From positions 1 through 42,094 of the forward strand of contig CAMNHD010000001.1 of NCBI GenBank assembly GCA_946538875.1: a stretch of 42,094 nucleotides of DNA. Direction: 5' to 3'. The notes beneath the pieces are model-generated. The model searched no databases, was not told the origin of the DNA, and saw only the letters and a list, made by a program, of their open reading frames with translations. This stretch comes from an uncultured Treponema sp. Lineage in GTDB: Bacteria > Spirochaetota > Spirochaetia > Treponematales > Treponemataceae. Shown here in pieces: positions 23,040 to 30,800 of the stretch (positions within the stretch are counted from its first letter, which is position 1; each line of letters opens with the position of its first letter). The translations under genes and the position numbers were made by a program.

Positions 23040-24710
23040 ATGAGATTCATTCAGGTTTTTAAGAGAAAAAAGGCTTCTGTATTCTATCCGATGCTCTCTA
23101 TCCTTGTGACGTTGTTTTTCCTGGGTATTTTTAATTCTTGTTCACAAAATGATTCCGGCTCGGCTTCTTTTTCCTTTTCCATAACAAAAGACTTTGCAAA
23201 CAAGGTCTCTGCTGCGGCTCAGAACTCTCTTTGGGATGAATTTTCTGACAGCGAAAATATTTTTCTTGAAATTTCCCTTAAAGGCGGTTATCAGGATTCA
23301 AAAACTATTCCTGTGAAAGAAGGTGCGCAGGTTGTCTTTGAGAATATAGCCCCTGGAATTACCATTGTTGCGGAAGCTGTGGCTTACAAAGATGAGAATG
23401 GCAAGAGACTGGAATTGTACGCAGGCCAGAGTAAGCCGATTGTTACTAAAGCAGGAATGACTGTTTTGGAAATAAAAATGATTTCGCTGACTGGAACTGA
23501 TACCGTGACCTATACAGTGAAGTTTATGACGAGTGATGAAACTTGTTTTGACACCCAGATTGTTGAAGAAGACAGTTGTGTTCAAAAGCCAGAAGAGCCG
23601 GAAATGGATGGTTTAACTTTTCTTGGTTGGTACACAAGCCCTGATGGTGTAGATGCCTATGATTTTTTTGAGCCAGTCAAGGAAGATATTACTCTCTATG
23701 CAGTTTTTTGTTCTCTAGTTTATCAGGAAGCGTCTTGGGATGCGGAGGGTAAAAAAGTTACTTACAGCAAAAAAGGACTTTCTGAGGGGGACTATACTAC
23801 ACTTAGTTCAAGCTCAACAGCGTGGAATGGCGGCTGGTATGCGGCAGAAGGCGATGTGACGATTGAAGACCGTATAACGGTTAGCGGTGAGGTGCATCTG
23901 ATTCTGTGTGATGGTGCCACCTTAACTGCAAACAAAGGTATTACCCTTTCTGCCGGTGGAAACAGCCTGACAATTTATGCACAGGAAGAAGGTACCGGCA
24001 AGCTGGAAGCAAAGGAGTATCAGGTAGAGGATGATCCGGAGGCTGGACTAGAAGATGAAGTGTATGCAGCTGGAATAGGAGGAATAGGAGGGGGTGGGCC
24101 GTCCTCTTCTGGAAATGAATTAAGTTTTGGTTCGCTTACTATCCATGGGGGAATTGTTAATGCAGTCGGAAGTGCTGAAAGCTGCGGAATTGGAACAGCG
24201 GGAACAAATGATGAAATAGGTGGTGGCACAGTAACTATTTATGGAGGAACCATTACTGCCACAGGAGGTAGAGGTGCAGCTGGTATCGGTGGGCGAGCTG
24301 ACGGAGGAAGTTTGTGCGTATATGGTGGAACAATAAACGCTAAAGGTAACTCATGGGGTGCTGGTATCGGTGGAGGTTTTGATGGTGCCGGCGGTACGGT
24401 TAAAATTTATGGAGGTTCTGTAACTGCTGAAGGTAGTGAGAATTCTGCCGGTATAGGAGGTGGAGGTTCTTCGGGAACAGGTGGTGCCGGAGGTACGTTT
24501 GAGATTTATGGAGGTACCGTTACTGCAGTGGGCGCAGATGGTAATCCTGGAATCGGTGGTGGTGCAGGAAATACCTCCCATGGTACTTTCTATGTAGGGG
24601 AGGGGCTTCGCATAGTTGCTGGAACTTCAGAAAGTACGGCTGTGGACTCTAGTGCTGATGAATACAGTTCAGCCCGTAGTTCTTACATCAAAATTACAGA
24701 TGCAGACTAG
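23040..24710 (+). CDS. glycine-rich repeat lipoprotein with InlB B-repeat-like domain
   Basis: 556 residues from ATG 23040, with AAGGAG 7 bases upstream. A basic N-terminus and hydrophobic stretch end in GIFNSC, a relaxed spirochete lipobox, so it is probably an outer-surface or periplasmic lipoprotein. Residues about 190-260 (YTVKFMTSDETCFDTQIV, then LTFLGWYTSP and ITLYAVF) match the InlB B-repeat/Flg_new fold. The C-terminal third has four to five degenerate ~30-residue repeats of the form GGTVTIYGGTITATG...AGIGGG, which resemble beta-helical carbohydrate-binding modules. An adhesin or glycan-binding role is inferred. It converges on the regulator gene with a 4-bp overlap. Confidence 0.78.
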   Translation: MRFIQVFKRKKASVFYPMLSILVTLFFLGIFNSCSQNDSGSASFSFSITKDFANKVSAAAQNSLWDEFSDSENIFLEISLKGGYQDSKTIPVKEGAQVVFENIAPGITIVAEAVAYKDENGKRLELYAGQSKPIVTKAGMTVLEIKMISLTGTDTVTYTVKFMTSDETCFDTQIVEEDSCVQKPEEPEMDGLTFLGWYTSPDGVDAYDFFEPVKEDITLYAVFCSLVYQEASWDAEGKKVTYSKKGLSEGDYTTLSSSSTAWNGGWYAAEGDVTIEDRITVSGEVHLILCDGATLTANKGITLSAGGNSLTIYAQEEGTGKLEAKEYQVEDDPEAGLEDEVYAAGIGGIGGGGPSSSGNELSFGSLTIHGGIVNAVGSAESCGIGTAGTNDEIGGGTVTIYGGTITATGGRGAAGIGGRADGGSLCVYGGTINAKGNSWGAGIGGGFDGAGGTVKIYGGSVTAEGSENSAGIGGGGSSGTGGAGGTFEIYGGTVTAVGADGNPGIGGGAGNTSHGTFYVGEGLRIVAGTSESTAVDSSADEYSSARSSYIKITDAD

Positions 24711-25162
24711 TTTTCCTGGGATTCGGCAGTGAAGTTGGCGAGGACTTTGTAGAGCAGGGAGTAGAGTTGCTGTGCGTCGGCGGGATTAAGTTGGACGCAG
24801 GTTGCCATTTTGCCTGGGACTTTTGCGGCCTGTTCCTTTAGGGCCTGGCCTTCGGCAGTGATATGGATGATTACGTTGCGTTCGTCGGTGTGCATACGCT
24901 CACGGGTGATGTAGCCCTTGGTTTCGAGTTTCTTGAGCAGCGGGGTGAGTGTTCCGGAGTCCAGGAAGAGGTAGTGTCCCAGTTCCTTTACGTTCATCTC
25001 TTTGCGTTCCCACAGAACCATCATGGTGATGTATTGTGTGTATGTCAGGTCAAGTGCGTCCAGGAAGGGTTTGTAGCGCTTTATTATCTCTTTTGAACAG
25101 GCATAGAGTGGGAAGCAGAGTTGGTTTTCAAGTTTGAGGCAGTCATATTTTTGTTCTTCCAT
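24707..25162 (-). CDS. OhrR-type MarR family peroxide-sensing repressor
   Basis: 151 residues, normal MarR length. The N-terminal LENQLCFPLYACSKEI carries Cys16, which lines up with the reactive cysteine of OhrR regulators. The winged helix follows (MNVKELGHYLFLDSGTLTPL, then LETKGYITRERMHTDERNV). Oxidation of that cysteine by organic peroxide releases DNA in this family. GGAG lies 8 bases before ATG 25162. It follows the glutathione peroxidase gene on the same strand, and both promoters carry the same 19-bp motif, so it probably represses both. Its leader of roughly 147 nt contains structured element C in antisense orientation. Confidence 0.88.
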   Translation of the reverse strand: MEEQKYDCLKLENQLCFPLYACSKEIIKRYKPFLDALDLTYTQYITMMVLWERKEMNVKELGHYLFLDSGTLTPLLKKLETKGYITRERMHTDERNVIIHITAEGQALKEQAAKVPGKMATCVQLNPADAQQLYSLLYKVLANFTAESQEN

Positions 25163-25193
25163 AGAAATATCTCCTGGTGCAAATGTTCATACG

Positions 25194-25271
25194 CCGGATA
25201 GAAGGGGCGCCGTAGGCGTTCTTGCCGTCAGGCAAGAATGTAGTGGGGACCACGGAACCCCGGATAGCCGG
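25194..25271 (+). repeat. structured repeat element, copy C
   Basis: Outer stem CCGG/CCGG (25194-25197 with 25268-25271). Then ATAGAAGGGG, hairpin 1 CGCC-GTA-GGCG (25208-25218), hairpin 2 TTCTTGCC-GTCA-GGCAAGAA (25219-25238), TGTA, hairpin 3 GTGG-GGA-CCAC (25243-25253) and GGAACCCCGGATAG. The order and unpaired blocks match copies A and B. It lies antisense in the leader of the OhrR-like gene. Confidence 0.8.
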
Positions 25272-25307
25272 TTAGCGGTGCAGTGCCGTCCGGATAAACT
25301 TCAATAT

Positions 25308-25344
25308 AATTGTATACTATATGATATTATGAAGTTTAATGCAA
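25308..25344 (-). promoter_or_regulatory. promoter and putative operator of the OhrR-like gene
   Basis: On the minus strand TTGCAT (25344-25339), 17-bp spacer, TATAGT (25321-25316). The top-strand motif AATTGTATACTATATGATA (25308-25326) covers the -10 box and matches 16 of 19 bases of the motif at the peroxidase promoter. Confidence 0.7.
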
Positions 25345-25346
25345 TA

Positions 25347-25823
25347 CTACAGGAGGGCGGCGATTTTTGACTCGATTTTGGCAGGGGTGTCGGTTGGGGC
25401 AAAACGGCCTACGACTTTTCCGCTGCGGTCGACGAGGAATTTTGTGAAGTTCCACTTGATGTTGCTGTTAAGGAAGCCTTTTTTCTGGCTCTTGAGGTAG
25501 GTGTACAGCGGGGACTCGTCTTCTCCGTTGACGTTGATTTTCTTGAGCTGTGGGAAAGTTGTGTGGTAACGGAGTGTGCAGAATTCTGTAATCTGTTCGT
25601 TGCTGCCTGGGGCCTGGTTTGCGAACTGGTTGCATGGGAAGTCGAGGATTTCCAGGCCTTTTTCATGATACTTCTGGTAGAGTTCCTCCAAACCCTTGTA
25701 CTGTGGTGTGAAGCCGCAGCCGGTTGCTGTGTTCACTACGAGCATGACTTTGCCGCTGAACTTGCTGAGGGATACGTCGTTGTCTTTTCCGTCTTTTACT
25801 GTGAAATCATAGATTGATGCCAT
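25347..25823 (-). CDS. glutathione peroxidase-family thiol peroxidase (Cys form)
   Basis: 158 residues, standard for bacterial GPx-like enzymes that reduce hydroperoxides, often with thioredoxin. Cys36 in NTATGCGFTPQY takes the place of selenocysteine. The second motif FPCNQFANQAPGS, with a possible resolving Cys, and the WNFTKFLVDRSGKVVGRF segment complete the family signature. No signal peptide. GGAGG precedes ATG 25823. The promoter TTGACA-17-TACAAT overlaps the presumed OhrR box. The regulator gene follows on the same strand with its own promoter. Confidence 0.95.
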   Translation of the reverse strand: MASIYDFTVKDGKDNDVSLSKFSGKVMLVVNTATGCGFTPQYKGLEELYQKYHEKGLEILDFPCNQFANQAPGSNEQITEFCTLRYHTTFPQLKKINVNGEDESPLYTYLKSQKKGFLNSNIKWNFTKFLVDRSGKVVGRFAPTDTPAKIESKIAALL

Positions 25824-25856
25824 TGGGTGCCTCCGTGTATTTATTGTTTGTGATTA

Positions 25857-25886
25857 AATTGTATGCTATCTAATAGTTTTTGTCAA
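25857..25886 (-). promoter_or_regulatory. promoter and putative OhrR operator of the peroxidase gene
   Basis: On the minus strand TTGACA (25886-25881), 17-bp spacer, TACAAT (25863-25858). The top-strand motif AATTGTATGCTATCTAATA (25857-25875) overlaps the -10 box and spacer, so a bound repressor would block polymerase. Confidence 0.78.
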
Positions 25887-25950
25887 GGGGATGGATGGAT
25901 ATTTTTGTGACTGGGGCGGGATTTTGTGAGTGTGCGGGGCTTACGTGTGT

Positions 25951-25982
25951 GGGGGCTGAATAGGGTGACCGGGGGCTGAATA
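25951..25982. repeat. 12-bp direct repeat upstream of the GH95 promoter
   Basis: GGGGGCTGAATA occurs at 25951-25962 and 25971-25982, spaced 20 bp start to start, about two helix turns. The second copy ends 30 bp before the -35 box. It could be an activator or repressor site. Confidence 0.5.
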
Positions 25983-26012
25983 TCGTAAGAGAACCGTTTT
26001 TGGAATTTCGTG

Positions 26013-26041
26013 TTTAAATCTGGCGGGAAGTGTGGTATAAT
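26013..26041 (+). promoter_or_regulatory. promoter of the GH95 unit
   Basis: TTTAAA (26013-26018), 17-bp spacer, TATAAT (26036-26041). Seven bases later an ATG (26049) opens a 21-codon reading frame. Confidence 0.6.
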
Positions 26042-26048
26042 TTTTTTT

Positions 26049-26114
26049 ATGCAACGCGGAAATTTCTGCGGTCAAAAAGAAAAAAGTTTTGCTGATGGGG
26101 ATTTGGTGTTATGA
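26049..26114 (+). CDS. possible 21-residue leader peptide overlapping the GH95 start
   Basis: ATG 26049 begins MQRGNFCGQKEKSFADGDLV and ends in TGA 26112-26114, which overlaps the GH95 ATG at 26111 as ATGA. The ATG lies 7 bases after the -10 box, so it would be translated as a leaderless start. Such overlap would couple GH95 translation to the leader. There is no homology evidence, so this rests on geometry only. Confidence 0.35.
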   Translation: MQRGNFCGQKEKSFADGDLVL

Positions 26115-28528
26115 ATGTTTTGTGGTATAGAAAGCCCGCTGTTGAATGGTCCGAGGCATTGCCCCTGGGTAACGGCCGCATTGGAGCAATGGTTTTTGGC
26201 CAGCCTGGGCATGAGGTGATACAGCTGAACGAGGAGTCTGTGTGGTCCGGGCCGTTCCGTGACAGAAACAACAGGAGCTGCCGTGCTGCACTGCCCGAGA
26301 TAAGGCGGCTTCTTGATTCCGGTCATATCCAGGAGGCTCAGGAGCTGGCTTACGAGTCTATGACCGGTTGTCCTTCACAGCAGTCTGTCTATCAGACAGC
26401 CGGTGAACTGCATATTGATTTTTTTACGCAGGACAATAAGGGGCTTAAGGGGCCTTGCGGTGTAAGGGAAGATTTGTTCAACTGTTCTGTCTACAAGCGT
26501 TCGCTTGACCTTGAGTCTGCCATTGCGACTACCAGTTTTACCGCAGAGTCTTCCATGCCCAGCACTGCCTATTTTTCCAAGAATACTCACGGCAGCAGCA
26601 TAACCTATACAAGAGAGGTTTTTGCATCGGCGGCAGATGATGTGCTTGTGGTCCATATTGCGGCTAGTACTCCCAAGAGCATTTTCTTTAGGGCGAACTT
26701 TGACCGCGGGGATTTTGCTCACAGGATGTATGCGCTGGAGGAAGACACTATAGTAATGGAGTGCAATTCTGGAATTCCGTTCAGTGCTGTGGCGACTGTG
26801 CTTGCTTCTGGCGGCAGGGTTAGTACTAAGGGCGGCACTCTGCTTGTTGAGGGCGCTGACGAGGCGACGCTTTATGTTGACATAGAGACTGCGTTCCGGG
26901 GGCACAGGTTCTCTGCAAAGAAGGGGAATGCCTCTCTTTCAAGGGAAAAGCTTGCAATGCTGTGCACTGACGAGGCTCTGCGCAAGGTCTGCTTTGCATC
27001 CAGTACTTCGTATACGAATCTTAAGGCGGGACATCTTGCTGAATATTGCCCTCTTTACGGAAGGGTAAAGCTTTGTCTCGGCGGCCCGGGGGACGCTTCT
27101 GCGGAAGGTTCTGTGGACAGCGGGCTGGTACCCACTGACGAGCTTCTTTCTGGAAGGGCTGATAATCCAAAACTTGCTGAGCTTTACTGGAACTATGGCC
27201 GCTATCTGCTGCTTGCTTCAAGCCGCAGGCCGGGGACTCTTCCTGCAACGCTGCAGGGGCTTTGGAACAAGGAGATGGATCCTAAGTGGGGGAGCCGATA
27301 TACCATCAACATCAATACCCAGATGAATTACTGGGCGGCTGCGATGTGTTCTCTGCCTGAGACGGAGATGCCGCTGTTCTCCCTGATGAAGCGTGCCTAT
27401 AAGAATGGACGCAAAACTGCGCGCGTTATGTATGGCTGCGATGGTTATGTTGCCCATCATAGTCTGGATATCTGGGGTGACACCGCTCCGCAGGGCCAGT
27501 GGATTCCAGGAACTTACTGGGTGCTTGGTGCTGCTTGGCTGGCAACTCATGTGCGTGAGCATTACGAGTATACCCTTGACCTTAAGTTCTTGAGGAAGCA
27601 TTACTATCTGCTGCGCGAGGCCTGTGAATTCTTTAGTCAGTATCTTGTTCCTTCTGCTAACGGAAGGCATCTTGTGCTGAGTCCTTCGGTGTCTCCGGAA
27701 AATTCTTACCGTCTGCCCAATGGTGAGTCGGGAAGCTTCTGTTCCGGGGCGGATATGGACAACAGGATTCTTGAGCATCTGTTCAGGGCTACTATTGATT
27801 CAGCAAGGGATCTTGGATACAAGGATGACAGTTCTGAACTGCTGCACCTTAGGTCCGTGCTTGACCGCATTGAGGAGCCTGTTGTGACGGCTGGCGGAAC
27901 TGTCCGCGAATGGGCTTTGGACTGTGAGGAGACGGAAAAGGGTCACAGGCATATCAGTCAGCTGTATGGCCTTTTTCCTGGACACAGCATTAACTACAAC
28001 CGTACACCGGAACTTGCCGAAGCGGCCGCCAGGACTATAGATTCACGTCTTGCCAATGGTGGTGGAAACACTGGTTGGTCAAGGGCGTGGATAATGAATT
28101 TCTATGCCAGTCTGCATGAAGGCGCCAAGGCCGGAGAATCACTTGCGGAATTGCTCAGGAACTATACTCTTCCGAATCTTCTGGACAATAATCCTCCGTT
28201 CCAGATTGACGGAAACTTTGGTGCACTGTGTGCCATGACGCGCATGATTGTGCAGAGTGAATGCGTTGACGGTGGGGTTGAAGTGGAGCTTCTCCCTGCA
28301 CTTCCTGCTTCCTGGAAGAACGGAAGTCTCAGCGGTGTTTCGGTCAAGGGAAACCTTAAGCTTGATGTGGAATGGGCTGACGGTAGGATTTCAAAGGCAA
28401 GGCTCTATGCGCTGCCAGGTACAAGATACTGCGGCAGGGTGACACTGATTTATGGCAGAAAACGCTATGAGGCTCCTCTGACCGATGGTAGTGTGGATCT
28501 GCTTAATGTTCTTCCTTCAACAATCTGA
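26111..28528 (+). CDS. glycoside hydrolase family 95 (alpha-L-fucosidase type)
   Basis: 805 residues, the usual GH95 length. The N-terminal beta domain shows WYRKPAVEWSEALPLGNGRIGAM and LNEESVWSGPFRDRNN. The catalytic (alpha/alpha)6 barrel has TLPATLQGLWNKEMDPKWGS, NINTQMNYW, LSPSVSPENSY and the late FQIDGNFG segment. GH95 enzymes cleave alpha-1,2-L-fucose, or L-galactose in some members, by inversion. No signal peptide is seen, so it probably acts on imported oligosaccharides. GGGG lies about 10 bases before the ATG, which overlaps a short upstream reading frame. With the nearby GH43 gene this suggests use of host or plant glycans. The last 12 bases overlap the convergent gene. Confidence 0.93.
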   Translation: MNVLWYRKPAVEWSEALPLGNGRIGAMVFGQPGHEVIQLNEESVWSGPFRDRNNRSCRAALPEIRRLLDSGHIQEAQELAYESMTGCPSQQSVYQTAGELHIDFFTQDNKGLKGPCGVREDLFNCSVYKRSLDLESAIATTSFTAESSMPSTAYFSKNTHGSSITYTREVFASAADDVLVVHIAASTPKSIFFRANFDRGDFAHRMYALEEDTIVMECNSGIPFSAVATVLASGGRVSTKGGTLLVEGADEATLYVDIETAFRGHRFSAKKGNASLSREKLAMLCTDEALRKVCFASSTSYTNLKAGHLAEYCPLYGRVKLCLGGPGDASAEGSVDSGLVPTDELLSGRADNPKLAELYWNYGRYLLLASSRRPGTLPATLQGLWNKEMDPKWGSRYTININTQMNYWAAAMCSLPETEMPLFSLMKRAYKNGRKTARVMYGCDGYVAHHSLDIWGDTAPQGQWIPGTYWVLGAAWLATHVREHYEYTLDLKFLRKHYYLLREACEFFSQYLVPSANGRHLVLSPSVSPENSYRLPNGESGSFCSGADMDNRILEHLFRATIDSARDLGYKDDSSELLHLRSVLDRIEEPVVTAGGTVREWALDCEETEKGHRHISQLYGLFPGHSINYNRTPELAEAAARTIDSRLANGGGNTGWSRAWIMNFYASLHEGAKAGESLAELLRNYTLPNLLDNNPPFQIDGNFGALCAMTRMIVQSECVDGGVEVELLPALPASWKNGSLSGVSVKGNLKLDVEWADGRISKARLYALPGTRYCGRVTLIYGRKRYEAPLTDGSVDLLNVLPSTI

Positions 28529-29266
28529 ATCCGGGGTGCGTGATGTCTGGTATGGGTAGGCTATTGTGTAGGGGGTGCCGATGTAGTCCCTGTAATCAGA
28601 GTCTTCCTTTACCAGGTCAAAGATGCGCTCGTCCTTGAGAAGCTTTTTCCATGCGGTAAAAGTTGCAAGCAGGTAATCCTGGTTCAGTTTGGTAAGGTTT
28701 GAAACCAGCGGGCACTTATATGGAAGAGCGTCGCTGTAGTAGATTAGATGCAGCCGGTTGTCCTGATCCAGATGCGGCTGAAGCGGAAATGTCCTGCATT
28801 GTATGGGGCGCAGATTTCTCCGGCAGTTTGCGGGGCCGCTGCACTTTGCGTAATAGACTGGTTCAGTCCAGGATTCTGGGAAACCGTATTCCGCAGGGTT
28901 GTCGGTTGTCCATGTGAGCCAGGGGGTTTGGGTGGACAGCATCTGCTCTTCGCCGGGAAGCAGATACATGCCTAGTTCCACCTGTCCGTCTTCTTCCTGC
29001 GACTGTGATTTGAATTCAGGATTGCAGATTTCCTGGGGATAGTCTCCTGTTTCGCGGCAGCATGCGGCTGAGCACAGAAGCCCGCAGTCTCCGTCTATGG
29101 GGGAAACATTGTCCCAAAGTGAGTAAATCTTCTGGAATTCTTCTTTGCTGAGTCCCGGCATTTTTTTAGTATCAGGGATTTTCGCGATAAAATCAAGTGT
29201 CGGCGGCTCTATTCTGTGGTTCCGCATGACTTGAGTACGCGGCCGGCATCCATTTTGTGTCTGCAT
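28517..29266 (-). CDS. YkgJ-like cysteine-cluster protein
   Basis: 249 residues from ATG 29266; a start at 29227 is equally possible since neither has a clear ribosome binding site. Cysteines in CGLLCSAACCRE, YAKCSGPANCRRN and PIQCRTFPLQP, then YKCPL, recall the YkgJ/UPF0153 zinc- or iron-binding family, in which CxxxCC and CRxFPL motifs are typical. The function of the family is unsettled. A TATAAT at 29286-29281 (minus strand) would start the transcript only about 8 nt before the first ATG. It is divergent from a lipoprotein gene and convergent with GH95. Confidence 0.68.
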   Translation of the reverse strand: MQTQNGCRPRTQVMRNHRIEPPTLDFIAKIPDTKKMPGLSKEEFQKIYSLWDNVSPIDGDCGLLCSAACCRETGDYPQEICNPEFKSQSQEEDGQVELGMYLLPGEEQMLSTQTPWLTWTTDNPAEYGFPESWTEPVYYAKCSGPANCRRNLRPIQCRTFPLQPHLDQDNRLHLIYYSDALPYKCPLVSNLTKLNQDYLLATFTAWKKLLKDERIFDLVKEDSDYRDYIGTPYTIAYPYQTSRTPDSDC

Positions 29267-29289
29267 TTTGGGCGGGTTTTATTATAACG

Positions 29290-29318
29290 TTGCGGTAATC
29301 ACCTTGTAATGCTATACT
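29290..29318 (+). promoter_or_regulatory. promoter of small lipoprotein gene, predicted leaderless
   Basis: TTGCGG (29290-29295), 17-bp spacer, TATACT (29313-29318), then 7 bases to ATG 29326 with no ribosome binding site. Confidence 0.6.
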
Positions 29319-29325
29319 CTTATCT

Positions 29326-29775
29326 ATGAACAAGAACAAAATCTATAAAAGCATTCATTCTATTATTGCCGCTTTGATTGTGGTCTTAGTTTTATCGGCC
29401 GTCTCCTGTGTCAGCAGGGGCAGAAGGACGTATTCGGTTGCCAATCGTATTGTTACGGTTGAAGTGATTGAGGGGACTGTGGAGCTGAGCGGTGAAAAGG
29501 TTACTAACCTGAACTATTTCCGCAACGATGACGAAGAAATCCCTTTGGATAATAGTCCAAGGATGTTTGAGTCGACTTTGATTCCCCGGCAGACGCTGCA
29601 TAAGGGGGAGAAGTTTTCCTACAAAGTTGAATATGGTTCTTCTGTTACCATTAGAATCAATGATTTGGGTAACGGTGCCAGGTGTTCTGTAACTGGATTC
29701 GGCAAGGACAAAAGTGAAGTCGTACTGGAACCGGGGGATATGCTTGGCAAGACGCTTCACCTGAACTGGATGTGA
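29326..29775 (+). CDS. small lipoprotein of unknown function
   Basis: 149 residues. A basic start (MNKNKIYKS), a hydrophobic core and AVSC suggest a lipobox with Cys28 as the acylated residue. The mature ~120 residues are rich in beta-prone stretches (e.g. NRIVTVEVIEGTVELSGEKV, then KFSYKVEYGSSVTIRIND). I do not recognise the family. The start ATG is predicted at the 5' end of the mRNA. The gene lies just before a GH43 gene, from which it is separated by an inverted repeat, so a shared role in glycan use is possible but unproven. Confidence 0.65.
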   Translation: MNKNKIYKSIHSIIAALIVVLVLSAVSCVSRGRRTYSVANRIVTVEVIEGTVELSGEKVTNLNYFRNDDEEIPLDNSPRMFESTLIPRQTLHKGEKFSYKVEYGSSVTIRINDLGNGARCSVTGFGKDKSEVVLEPGDMLGKTLHLNWM

Positions 29776-29776
29776 G

Positions 29777-29841
29777 TTTTCCACAAAAATGTTGAGTACT
29801 TGTGCAAAAGTCTGGGGAAAACTGGTGTTTTTTGTGGAAAA
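29777..29841. repeat. 13-bp inverted repeat containing TTTTCCACA between lipoprotein and GH43 genes
   Basis: TTTTCCACAAAAA (29777-29789) is the exact reverse complement of TTTTTGTGGAAAA (29829-29841), separated by 39 bases. No T tract follows, so it is not a plain terminator. It may be an operator or a transcript-stabilising stem. Confidence 0.55.
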
Positions 29842-29867
29842 ACTTGTGAATTTTGGGGGATAAAGTA

Positions 29868-30782
29868 ATGCGCAGATTGAAGAACGGAACTTGTTGGGTG
29901 GATTCCGACGGTAATTATATTCAGGCTCACGGCGGATGCATTCTTGAGTATGATGGTGTATGGTACCTGTATGGTGAGAACCGCAATGTGCCAAAAGTTG
30001 ACGGAAGGAATGTCTTTGGTGGTTTCTGCTGCTATTCCAGCAAGGATCTTGTGAACTGGAAGAATCATGGAGTTGTCCTGGACAGCGACAAAACAGACCC
30101 GCAGAGTGAGCTTTACTGTAACACGTGCATAGGAGAGCGGCCCACTGTTCTGTTTAACCGGAGCACAGGGAAATTCGTGATGTGGTTTCATCTGGACAGT
30201 CCGCATTATGTGGCTGCAAAGACTGGGCTTGCGGTGAGCGATAGTCCTGAAGGGCCTTTTAAGTTTGTTAAGGGTGAACGTCCCAACCGCCGTGACAGCC
30301 GTGACATGACATTCTTTGCGGATGATGACGGAAAGGCGTATATAGTTAGTTCCAGCGAGGGGAATGCCACCCTTCTTGTTTCAGAGCTGAACGCGGACTA
30401 CACTGAGTACACCGGAGCAAACAGGTTTGCCTGTGCGGAGCAGTTCAGGGAGGCCCCTGTTGTGCTCAAGGAAAACGGTGTGTATTACATGTTTACTTCC
30501 ACATGCACGGGGTGGGCTCCAAATCCCATGCTTTACGCTACAAGCCCGAATATGCTGAGCGCGTGGCGTCTGCTGGACAATCCATGCCACGGTGATAAGC
30601 GCAGTACTACCTTTGATGGCCAGGGTGCCTGTGCGGTCAAAATAGCCGGACGCTGGTACATAATGCTTGACCACTGGAAGCCGGATAATCTGGCAATGTC
30701 GGAATACAGTCTGCTGCCCGTGGACTTTAGGGATGGTAAACCTTATATTGAATGGACGGATTATGCGCCTTGTATTGACTGA
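29868..30782 (+). CDS. glycoside hydrolase family 43-like protein
   Basis: 304 residues, predicted five-bladed beta-propeller. The N-terminal WVDSDGNYIQAHGGCILEYD and WYLYGENR, then FCCYSSKDLVNWKNHGVVLD, SRDMTFFADDDGKAYIVSS and REAPVVLKENGVYYMFTS, follow the order seen in GH43 proteins related to exo-beta-1,3-galactanases (GH43_24/34-like). The likely general acid is the Glu in FREAPV; I do not assign the base. No signal peptide. GGGGG precedes ATG 29868; the in-frame codon at 29853 overlaps that site. It lies 18 bp before a TPR lipoprotein gene. Likely activity is on galactose- or arabinose-containing side chains (inference). Confidence 0.82.
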   Translation: MRRLKNGTCWVDSDGNYIQAHGGCILEYDGVWYLYGENRNVPKVDGRNVFGGFCCYSSKDLVNWKNHGVVLDSDKTDPQSELYCNTCIGERPTVLFNRSTGKFVMWFHLDSPHYVAAKTGLAVSDSPEGPFKFVKGERPNRRDSRDMTFFADDDGKAYIVSSSEGNATLLVSELNADYTEYTGANRFACAEQFREAPVVLKENGVYYMFTSTCTGWAPNPMLYATSPNMLSAWRLLDNPCHGDKRSTTFDGQGACAVKIAGRWYIMLDHWKPDNLAMSEYSLLPVDFRDGKPYIEWTDYAPCID

Positions 30783-30800
30783 TTTGTTTTGAGGTGGAAG

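Noticed and set aside
24060..24600. Glycine-rich repeats as a DNA-level tandem repeat
   Set aside because: Repetition is clear in protein but the DNA copies are strongly diverged.
25714..25719. Selenocysteine in the glutathione peroxidase
   Set aside because: The active-site codon is TGC (Cys), not TGA.
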